Shown here: positions 49,948-56,702 of the stretch, in pieces
Numbering within the stretch: position 1 is the first letter of the stretch
How the letters are laid out: the number at the start of each line of letters is the position of its first letter
NCBI RefSeq assembly: GCF_001435525.1
Contig: NZ_AZDP01000033.1
Span: 1 to 56,702 of the forward strand
Direction of reading: 5' to 3'
DNA length: 56,702 nt
Source: Levilactobacillus koreensis JCM 16448
GTDB taxonomy: Bacteria > Bacillota > Bacilli > Lactobacillales > Lactobacillaceae
The notes under the pieces: model-generated
Seen by the model: the letters and a program-made list of their open reading frames with translations, nothing else
What the model was told of the DNA's origin: nothing
The model's database searches: none
Position numbers and translations under genes: made by a program

Positions 49948-51849
49948 ATGGCATTTCAACGTTATATCTACTCACACACCAATCCCATCACCTTCTGGTC
50001 AGCCGGCCTCATCATCGTCGGCTTTCTCAACACCTGGTTCACCCACATCGCTTACGTGACTGACGTGGCTTGGATCATCGCCTCCGTCATCGCCGCTGCC
50101 CCCATCATCCTACGGGCCATCAGCGCGCTCAAAGCCAAAGTCTTCAGTATTGAATTATTAGTCGGCATCGCCGTTATCGGGGCGTTTGCCATCGGAGAAT
50201 TTGAAGAATCTGCCATTGTGACCTTCCTCTTTCTCTTTGGGTCTTACCTCGAACAAAAGACGCTGGCCAAGACGCGGGGCGCTATCCAATCCCTGACTGA
50301 AATGGCCCCAACGACCGCCCTCCTCGTCGGTGACGACGGCACGACCGAAGAAGTCGACGTCGACGATCTGGAGGAAGGCAACGTGGTCTTAGTCAAGGCC
50401 GGTGGTCAAGTTCCCGTCGACGGTAAAGTCATCGACGGTACGGGTTACGTCAACGAAGCCTCCATTACCGGTGAATCTCGGCCCGTCAACAAGGCTAACG
50501 GCGACGGCGTCTTCTCTGGCGCCATGGTCGAAAGTGGGACCTTACAGATCGAAGCCACCCAAGTTGGGGACGAAACGACCTTCTCTAAGATTATCGAACT
50601 GGTCGAAGAAGCCCAAGACACCAAGTCACCTGCCGAAAAGTTTATCGACAAATTTGCCCAGTACTACACCCCAGCCGTCCTGATTATCGCCATTCTGGTC
50701 TTCGTCTTCTCTCGTGACCTCCGTTTGGCCATCACCGTCCTGGTCCTCGGTTGCCCTGGGGCCCTGGTCATTGGTGCACCAGTCTCCAACGTTGCCGGTA
50801 TCGGTAACGGCGCCAAGAACGGCATCCTGATCAAGGGTGGCGACGTGGTTGAAAGTCTCGCCAAGGTCGACACCATCGTCTTCGACAAGACCGGGACCCT
50901 GACCACGGGCAAAATGACCGTTGCCGACATGAAGGCTTACACCGACGACCGTAGCTTATTAGCCGGTGTTGCCCAAGTTGAAAAGACATCCGATCACCCC
51001 TTAGCCCAAGCCATCACCACCAACCTCGCCGCTCACATCGAAGACGACGCTGCCACCATCGAAACGGAAACCATTAAGGGCCGTGGCATGGTCGGCAACT
51101 GGGCCGGTCACGACCTCTACGTTGGGAACGCCGCCTTATTAAAGGACAACGGCATCAATTTGACCGCTGAACAACTCACTGACCTGCACCACATGCAAGA
51201 CGAGGGCCAATCCACCGTCTTAGTTGGGTACCAAGGCGCCTTAGCCTTCATCCTGGGTGTCGCAGATACGGTGCGGCCAGAAGTTCCGGGCGCTTTAGCC
51301 GCTTTGAAACGTCAAGGCATCAAACACCTCGTTATGTTAACTGGTGACAACCAAGCCACCGCCCAAGCCGTTGCCGAATCACTCGGTATCGACGAAGTCC
51401 ACGCCGACTTATTACCAGCCGACAAGGTCACCTTCGTCAAGAAGTTCCAAAACATGGGTCGCAAAGTCGCCTTCGTTGGGGACGGCATCAACGATAGTCC
51501 CTCCCTCGCCACTGCTAGTGTTGGTATCGCCATGGGCGGTGGGACCGACGTTGCCATCGAAACGGCCGACGTGGTCCTGATGCAATCCAGCTTTACCGCC
51601 TTGAATCACGCGGTCGGCCTCGCGAAAAAGACATCCGCGAACACCAAGGAAAACATTACCATTGCCATTGGCGTCGTTGTCTTCTTACTGATCGGCCTGG
51701 TCTACGGTTACATCTACATGGCCAGCGGGATGTTCGTCCACGAAGCTTCTATCCTGGTCGTCATCTTCAACGCGATGCGCCTGATTGGTTACCATCCCAG
51801 CGTTGCCAAGAGTCCTAAACCAGTTGCCCAACAGTTGGCAACGAACTAA
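49948..51849 (+). CDS. P1B-type heavy-metal ATPase with CPG motif
   Basis: A 633-aa metal pump without an N-terminal HMA domain. About 8 membrane segments; actuator ITGESRPV near residue 173; membrane metal motif Cys269-Pro-Gly-Ala (CPGALVIGAPVSN) in place of the more usual CPC; phosphorylation site Asp313 in FDKTGTLTTG; DHPLAQA (the HP motif) near 352; and MLTGDNQAT and GDGINDSPSL. Relatives are annotated as Cd/Zn/Co or Fe efflux ATPases (ZosA/PfeT-like). Shared operator geometry with HMA-Dps suggests a common regulon dealing with iron or copper. AAAGGAACG lies upstream of ATG 49948. Confidence 0.92.
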   Translation: MAFQRYIYSHTNPITFWSAGLIIVGFLNTWFTHIAYVTDVAWIIASVIAAAPIILRAISALKAKVFSIELLVGIAVIGAFAIGEFEESAIVTFLFLFGSYLEQKTLAKTRGAIQSLTEMAPTTALLVGDDGTTEEVDVDDLEEGNVVLVKAGGQVPVDGKVIDGTGYVNEASITGESRPVNKANGDGVFSGAMVESGTLQIEATQVGDETTFSKIIELVEEAQDTKSPAEKFIDKFAQYYTPAVLIIAILVFVFSRDLRLAITVLVLGCPGALVIGAPVSNVAGIGNGAKNGILIKGGDVVESLAKVDTIVFDKTGTLTTGKMTVADMKAYTDDRSLLAGVAQVEKTSDHPLAQAITTNLAAHIEDDAATIETETIKGRGMVGNWAGHDLYVGNAALLKDNGINLTAEQLTDLHHMQDEGQSTVLVGYQGALAFILGVADTVRPEVPGALAALKRQGIKHLVMLTGDNQATAQAVAESLGIDEVHADLLPADKVTFVKKFQNMGRKVAFVGDGINDSPSLATASVGIAMGGGTDVAIETADVVLMQSSFTALNHAVGLAKKTSANTKENITIAIGVVVFLLIGLVYGYIYMASGMFVHEASILVVIFNAMRLIGYHPSVAKSPKPVAQQLATN

Positions 51850-51880
51850 ACCGTTTCCCAAACTGAACTAGCTTATCTAC

Positions 51881-51931
51881 AAACCAAGGTCGCAACCCCT
51901 CACTACGAAGGATTGCGACCTTGGTTTGTTG
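51881..51931. terminator. Terminator of the P1B ATPase gene
   Basis: CAAACCAAGGTCGCAA and TTGCGACCTTGGTTTG form a perfect 16-bp stem with a GGATA-side loop, running into TTGTT. Confidence 0.92.
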
Positions 51932-51953
51932 TTGCAGGTTTAATGGTCGAAAT

Positions 51954-52432
51954 ATGGTCGCGCTACGGCTGCCAGGAATTCCGCCTGCTGTGGGGACGCT
52001 TCAGACTGGAAAGACACCAGTCTTCTCGCTCGATTTGAAGCCACACAAAGCCCGTGTGTCTCCAAAGTCGCCCATGGTGTAAGTCGGGACCACCCGACTA
52101 ACGCCATTACCACGGCTGGCTACATCCCTGGCCTCCTCCGGCTCAGACTGAACGCGTACACAACAATCGCGCCCCATCACGCTCTGAATTTCAGGCTAAG
52201 CGCATAACTGTCTACAGTATTCCGTTCATCCTGCCATCGGCCACCAACGTAAGCCGAGAGGTCGCTAGATATGGGCTCAGGCGCGTCGTTCTACTTGGCC
52301 GGCGTTTCTTGTCGGCCTAGTAGAAGACCAAGCTTGAAGACTCGGCACTTGCGAGGCTTCAAGTTGTGTCCGCACCGTTCCAGCCCATATCTGGCGGCCG
52401 GTAAGGCGTAGGCCCACACTAGGTCGCCCGAT
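51954..52432 (+). repeat. Composite structured intergenic repeat A+B, copy 2
   Basis: Part A (51954-52150) matches copy 1 outside its stems. Part B has the outer stem AGATATGGGCT (52267-52277) / AGCCCATATCT (52382-52392) and two extra hairpins inside, TTCTACT...AGTAGAA (52289-52325) and CTTGAAG...CTTCAAG (52333-52363). It ends exactly at the stop of the permease gene that follows on the minus strand. Confidence 0.88.
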
Positions 52433-53148
52433 TACCACACATGCACCGAGTTCTTCAACGTCGCGCGCAGTTGGAGCAGGTAGATCAAGCCGGCCGCAAT
52501 GCCCCACAGCCCGTCGATGCCCAGGTCCAGATACCACGGGGATTGCCCGGTGATAACGAAGCCAATCGTCTGGGAGAACGGAAATAGCCGGCTAAACAGC
52601 CTCAACCATACGGGATACTTGGTAATGACGACTAGCGCGCCCGACACGATGGTCGTTAGTGCCCCAATCAGATTCAGGTAAAAGTAAGGATTGTTATTCT
52701 TCCAAGCCGCCACGCCACAGAAGAATCCCAGCACGACGCCTGAAAGAATCATCAGTGGAACCATCGCAACCGCTCGCAACAGCAGCTGCACCGGCGCGCC
52801 GAATGCCAGCAAAACTAAAAGGTTCACGCTGACCGAGAGCAGGCTGGTGAGCGCCGCGGCCGCAACCTTGGCGCCCCAATAGGCTAACGAGAATGGGCGC
52901 TGGACCAACAATTCGCGGTCAATGCCCAAGTCGCGGTCCATCACGAACAGCCCCGTCATATTTTCCATCGCCAATCCGCCGCTCGCAATCACGATGGCAG
53001 CAACGGCCACTGACCAGTTGAAGGCGTTCGTGTACTGCGAATCAATCAGCACCAGTAAGGCCAGGTTGATGAAGGGAATCAGCATGAAATTAACGAAGCC
53101 CGTTCGCCAATTTTGCAGGTAAGGTAATGACGATAATTGTAGCCACAT
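52432..53148 (-). CDS. ABC-2 type permease B
   Basis: A 238-aa membrane protein with about six hydrophobic segments and the ABC-2 pattern (YLQNWRTGFVNFMLIPFINL at the start, FVMDRDLGIDRELLVQRPFS in the first large loop). The loop sequence RELLV-RPFS is an exporter coupling helix candidate. It is the last of three genes, starting 1 base after the end of the other permease. The substrate is unknown; lantibiotic-immunity, bacteriocin and drug exporters have this design. The stop codon touches the composite repeat, which may supply the transcript end. Confidence 0.88.
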   Translation of the reverse strand: MWLQLSSLPYLQNWRTGFVNFMLIPFINLALLVLIDSQYTNAFNWSVAVAAIVIASGGLAMENMTGLFVMDRDLGIDRELLVQRPFSLAYWGAKVAAAALTSLLSVSVNLLVLLAFGAPVQLLLRAVAMVPLMILSGVVLGFFCGVAAWKNNNPYFYLNLIGALTTIVSGALVVITKYPVWLRLFSRLFPFSQTIGFVITGQSPWYLDLGIDGLWGIAAGLIYLLQLRATLKNSVHVW

Positions 53149-53149
53149 G

Positions 53150-53884
53150 TCACATCACCCCCGCACTACCGGTTTGCTTGGCGATGCGCATGATGCGGCC
53201 AGACAGAACCAGGGTCAATCCCGTCCACAGTGCCAAACTACACAAAAATCCCAGCCAGTTGACGCTGGCCTGCTCATTTAGCAACCGGTTCACCGGCACC
53301 GCAATCGGGATGACCCACTCGCCCGCATTTAACAGCGGCCGTACAAGTGGCGACGACCCGAATAGCCCCGATAAGAGGAGTAGTGGAATCGTGATCAACT
53401 CCTCGTAAACGATCGCATTGACCGTCAACACGAAGAATGTTGCAATCAGCTGGTCCATCAGCGCGGCCGCCACCCACAGCAGGCCCATAACTAACACCAA
53501 GTGCCATGACAGGTTGGCGTGCCCTGTTTTCAGGAACACCGCTAACCCGTAGGCCACCGGAAAGGCCAGCAAGCCAAAACTAGCCGCCGGAAGCAGGAGT
53601 GCCGCCAGCGAAAGGCGATTGTCAATGCGAGTGTTCGTGATGTAACGAAGCGTCCCCTGATACCGCTGAAAGCCGATGGCCCCGGCCGCCGTGGTCGCCG
53701 AGGACCACAGGCCAAAGACACCACTGCGGACCCACAGATTGGGGTCGCTCAAATTGTGCGTCGCGTAGGCCATGACGTACTGTAGGAGAAAAATCGACGC
53801 CGTACTCGAGAGCGTTAACCAGAAAAAGTATTGGTTGGACGCGTAGAGTTTCAAATGGAACCAAAACAGGCGAAGAAAGCGCAT
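53150..53884 (-). CDS. ABC-2 type permease A
   Basis: A 244-aa membrane protein with about six hydrophobic segments (FWLTLSSTASIFLLQYVMAY; LLWVAAALMDQLIATFFVL; SLALWTGLTLVLSG) and the RYQGTLRYITNTRI loop, like its partner permease B but only weakly similar in sequence. The two permeases plus one ATPase would form a heterodimeric exporter. It starts 2 bases after the ATPase gene's end and so belongs to the same operon. Function by substrate is not visible from the sequence. Confidence 0.88.
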   Translation of the reverse strand: MRFLRLFWFHLKLYASNQYFFWLTLSSTASIFLLQYVMAYATHNLSDPNLWVRSGVFGLWSSATTAAGAIGFQRYQGTLRYITNTRIDNRLSLAALLLPAASFGLLAFPVAYGLAVFLKTGHANLSWHLVLVMGLLWVAAALMDQLIATFFVLTVNAIVYEELITIPLLLLSGLFGSSPLVRPLLNAGEWVIPIAVPVNRLLNEQASVNWLGFLCSLALWTGLTLVLSGRIMRIAKQTGSAGVM

Positions 53885-53886
53885 GG

Positions 53887-54651
53887 TTAAGGCCTCCTTA
53901 GCATGGGGGCCAACGCCAGATAGGACTCCTCTAAGGTGGCGGCCCGGTCAATATGATGAACCTTTGACTGGGCAACAATTTCGGTAACCGTTCCGGTCGT
54001 AAATATTTTCCCGGCCCCGAACAGGAGCACCCGGTCGGCCAGCATTTCGATCTCGCTCATCGTATGACTAGTCAGGAGCACTGCCACACCGGCATCCGCC
54101 AACTGCCGAATCGTTTGGTGAAGCTCATTGGCGATTTCAACATCTAACCCACTCGTTGGTTCATCCAGTAACAATAACGGTGGATTTCCCAGAAGCGCCC
54201 GCGCAATGTGTAAACGTTGGCGCATCCCCTTAGAGAAGAACTGCACCTTCTTCCCCGCCACATTTGCCAAGTCCACGACCTGTAAGACGCGCTGAACTTC
54301 CTGGCGTTGCTCGCGCCGTGGAATCCGTGCCAGGTCCGCGAAAAATAGTAGGTTGGCTTGAGCACTCGCGCGACCGTAGAATCCCAGGTCACCACCCAAC
54401 ACCACGCCGACCTTGGGCTTCTCACGCGTTTTGTAGCGGTCAATGCCATTGATCAAAACAGTCCCACTGGTCGGCAGGAGATACCCGCCCACCATGGACA
54501 CAATGGTCGTTTTGCCCGCGCCATTGGGGCCTAACAGGGAGACAATTTCGCCCGGTCGAATTCCAAAGGAAACATCGGTGACCGCGTGAAAGCTGTCCTT
54601 GTGCGTCACGAAGGTCTTGCTAAGATGCTGGACCTCTAAAACATTTTCCAT
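53887..54651 (-). CDS. ABC transporter ATP-binding protein
   Basis: A 254-aa ATPase. Walker A GPNGAGKTT near residue 41; signature VQFFSKGMRQRLHIARAL near 140, so FSKGM replaces the classical LSGGQ, as is common in ABC-2 exporters; Walker B LLLLDEPTSGLDV; switch His in LLTSHTMSEIE. It powers the two permeases just downstream, which share its transcript (gaps of 2 and 1 bases). The upstream 600 bases hold no gene on this strand. Start ATG 54651 lacks an ideal ribosome site (AATTA-rich), which is unusual here. Confidence 0.93.
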   Translation of the reverse strand: MENVLEVQHLSKTFVTHKDSFHAVTDVSFGIRPGEIVSLLGPNGAGKTTIVSMVGGYLLPTSGTVLINGIDRYKTREKPKVGVVLGGDLGFYGRASAQANLLFFADLARIPRREQRQEVQRVLQVVDLANVAGKKVQFFSKGMRQRLHIARALLGNPPLLLLDEPTSGLDVEIANELHQTIRQLADAGVAVLLTSHTMSEIEMLADRVLLFGAGKIFTTGTVTEIVAQSKVHHIDRAATLEESYLALAPMLRRP

Positions 54652-55269
54652 AATTAAATAAACCCCGATTCATTTGTCGCCTGTGTCTGACTCTGCTCTT
54701 CATTTCTGAGGTCACAACCATCGTCAAATGGCTGGCAAAACTAGCTTCACGCATAACGCATTTCCTACTTTCATTTTAAATTTAATGGATGGAACCGCCG
54801 CCAAACGACCGTTCCACTGGCAGAATACAACTCGTCAGATTCCAGCACAACTTAACCGGTGCAAAATCTGATTGTAATTAAAGTTGGTTGGCTTAACTTC
54901 TACGCCTCTAAAATCACACCGTAACAACTGGCACAATCAAAAGCGTTGCCGTATACTTAAAGCATTATATTTTTTCACATCATAATTTCATTTGTTTTTA
55001 ATTTTTCATGCACAAAGAAGGTCTGTAATTGTTCAGCTAGATATTCCCGAAACAAGTTGCTTTTGCTTTTGTCTTTTGAACCAACCAACATTTATACACC
55101 CAATTGTTTTGCCATTAATTTAGTTTGGCTATATATTCAGGCGTAGTCTACTGCAACTCTAGTCTTGCTCCTATTACTGGCATTCATCCTTACCTGAAAG
55201 GAATTTCGTCTAATACCTGCTAAAAATAGCTGTCAACTGTGAGCCTTTCAAGTCTGAAGGACGGAGGAA
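54652..55269. other. Long intergenic region, no gene seen
   Basis: About 620 AT-rich bases. Short inverted repeats (GGAAC/GTTCC at 54801-54825; CAGAT/ATCTG near 54836-54870) and CTAGTCTTGCTC with TACTGGCA near 55158-55180, which resembles the 9121-9170 tandem unit. CCTGAAAGG and CCTTTCA near 55193-55250 could pair in the MFS leader. No convincing promoter or ORF. Confidence 0.35.
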
Positions 55270-55275
55270 ATGCTT

Positions 55276-56545
55276 ATGGAAGTCTTTTTTCGAAATTTTC
55301 ACTACCTCATCTTCATGATAGCCAATATCATCAGTGCCATTGGCTCCTCACTATTTAGCATTGTCTTCGTGATCTACGCGCGGCATATGCCCCATCCGAC
55401 CCTAGCGATTAGCATCGCCTCCGTTGTTGGCAGCTTACCACTCATATTTGACATTTTAATGGGTTATCTGGCCGATCAAACACACAATCACTACCGGCAG
55501 CAACTACGGAATCGGGTGATTCAAGGGAGCCTATACGTGATTATCAGTGTCTTAATGATTAGTCGTGCTCAATGGCTCAGCTTCATTGTGATCTTGGGAT
55601 TTAGTATGCTTGTCAGCCTAATCAGTAGTTACAATACGTACGGTGCGATTCCCATCATTAAAGATATCGTGGTCCCACAGGACATCTCCGAAGCAGAGGG
55701 GTTTGAGGCTGGAATCAACGCCACAATCTCGCTCACCGGGGGTCTCATTGGTGCCGCGTTGCTGACCGCTTTTCACTACAATTACAGTCTATTTGCGCTC
55801 GTTAATGCCGCATCCTTCTTTGTCGCCTTTGCCTTGCTCTTCCACGTCCGCCAACATTTTTCGACACTGGCTAGCAGTCAGGTGACGATTCAGAAAACGA
55901 CCGGTCTGCTGGCGAACATCAAACATTTCTTTCGGCAGACCAAGGCTAACTTCGTTTTACTCAAAAACCAATCGACAATCATGCAGTACGTTGGCGTCTT
56001 TATGGCGATCAACCTCTTCGACGCAGGTCAGGGTGTTCTGTTGAACCTGTCATTCGCGCATCAACGGCAGCTTCTGATTGGCAACTACGGGTACACCGTT
56101 GCCCTGGTCGGAATGATTGGCTCAATCGGTAGTATTATGGGGTCACTTCTCCCCGGCCGGATAACCAAGCACTTTAGTATTTCCAAAGGTATTCTTTTGA
56201 TTTACACTGCGTACGCGCTGATGCCACTAAACATCCTCCCTTTTGAAAAGTCGCAGTCTCTTACTCGCGGTTGTTATCGTTGCTAACGTTCTCATCGGCA
56301 TTCTTAATCCTCAAGTACAGGGAAAAATGATAAATGATCTGCCCAAGAACTCTATTGGGTCCATTATTAGCGCCTTTTACACGGTCGTCCAACTAACAGT
56401 TCCCTTGGGATCATTCGTTTTCGCTATTTTAGCCAACACACTTTCACTAGAAATATCCTGGGTGGGATTATTAGTGTTCGATGCCATCACATTAGTGCTT
56501 TGGCTGGGCCAGCGACATCATCAGAACAGTAAGCTTGCGAGTTAA
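55276..56545 (+). pseudogene. MFS transporter broken by a frameshift
   Basis: The first frame, from ATG 55276 (8 bases after CGGAGG), gives 336 residues with about ten hydrophobic segments (MEVFFRNFHYLIFMIANIIS; IFDILMGYLADQTHNHYRQQ is the MFS motif A loop). Near 56241-56245 the sequence passes CCCTTTTG and the frame changes by one: reading continues correctly in the second frame (LKSRSLLLAVVIVANVLIG to HHQNSKLAS, stop 56545), completing the last three helices. The broken end of the first frame is SQSLTRGCYRC. One extra base, or two missing, at the T-run would explain it. It may be a sequencing error or a real inactivation. Confidence 0.82.
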
Positions 56546-56576
56546 TAAGCGAGCTACAGTTGCCTCTCATTCCTGC

Positions 56577-56622
56577 CAAAAAATGGCCCGCGAAATCCAT
56601 TCAGATTTCACGAGCCATTTTC
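56577..56622. terminator. Terminator between the broken MFS gene and the next gene
   Basis: AAAATGGC-CG-GAAATC and GATTTC-CG-GCCATTTT pair with two mismatches around a 6-nt loop; T-runs on both strands. Confidence 0.9.
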
Positions 56623-56671
56623 CGTGCCAACGACCAACAGTCGCCATCACGGTTTATTTAAATTTTTATGC

Positions 56672-56702
56672 TTAAGCCTTAGTGAAAGTCCACTTAGCAG
56701 CT
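56672..56702 (-). CDS. C-terminal end of a gene entering from the right edge
   Basis: The last nine codons and stop on the minus strand read AAKWTFTKA*. Its position just upstream of a minus-strand-compatible terminator supports a real gene end. The ending is like those of secreted or substrate-binding proteins of lactobacilli, but the fragment is too short for a family call. Confidence 0.45.
   Translation of the reverse strand, partial: AAKWTFTKA

Noticed and set aside
47721-52432. Composite transposon bounded by the two A+B repeats
   Set aside because: There is no transposase or recognisable terminal repeat, the two copies are direct, and a third partial copy lies between. They are better described as dispersed intergenic elements.

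Overview
The window reads as a chromosomal segment of a Lactobacillaceae bacterium, most like a heterofermentative Levilactobacillus or a close relative. The evidence is AdhE and acetate kinase under CcpA-type cre sites, a cluster of aggregation-promoting-factor (Apf) proteins, strong AGGAGG ribosome sites, CIRCE and CtsR heat-shock boxes, many small multidrug/MFS/ABC exporters and AT-rich Rho-independent terminators. The genus is inference. I see no rRNA, tRNA, CRISPR array, complete insertion sequence or prophage.

Layout. 1-5.7 kb: a DHA2 drug exporter, a TetR-HD hydrolase operon and a divergent ABC exporter pair around a perfect TetR-type palindrome. 5.9-10.6 kb: acetate kinase, then three secreted Apf/LysM proteins whose promoters share 11-bp-phased WalR-like half-sites, with a tandem-repeat/hairpin region between the second and third. 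10.5-16.4 kb: SDR oxidoreductase, AdhE, and a membrane glycerophosphodiester phosphodiesterase. 16.4-21.8 kb: DUF1836 regulator, P-type ATPase, a 52-aa membrane protein, aldo/keto reductase, an orphan MazE-like antitoxin and Hsp20 with both CIRCE and a near-match CtsR box. 22-28.8 kb: a four-gene polysaccharide locus (GT2-GtrA, a BcsA-like synthase with a C-terminal PilZ domain, two tandem paralogous 612-aa membrane proteins). 29-37 kb: small acidic protein, CNNM/CorC protein, paired small membrane proteins, AEC transporter, secreted protein, DHA2 exporter, and an ABC-F protein behind an apparent uORF/attenuator leader. 37-42.4 kb: NrdI-nitroreductase operon, an unusual AAA ATPase, DHA1 exporter, and an HMA-Dps metal operon. 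42.5-47.7 kb: LacI regulator divergent from an SLC45/GPH-type sugar transporter and GH31 alpha-glucosidase. 47.7-52.4 kb: structured intergenic repeats around a truncated-looking gene, a secreted protein and a P1B metal ATPase. 52.4-56.7 kb: ABC-2 exporter genes, a frameshifted MFS gene and the last nine codons of another gene.

Three things deserve most attention. First, the HMA-Dps operon and the distant P1B ATPase share FNR-type TTGAT-N4-ATCAA palindromes at exactly the same distance from their -10 elements. Second, the PilZ-tagged polysaccharide synthase locus looks c-di-GMP controlled. Third, there is a family of intergenic repeats in which connecting sequence is conserved while stem sequences change on both sides, the pattern expected of structured RNA or cruciform DNA.
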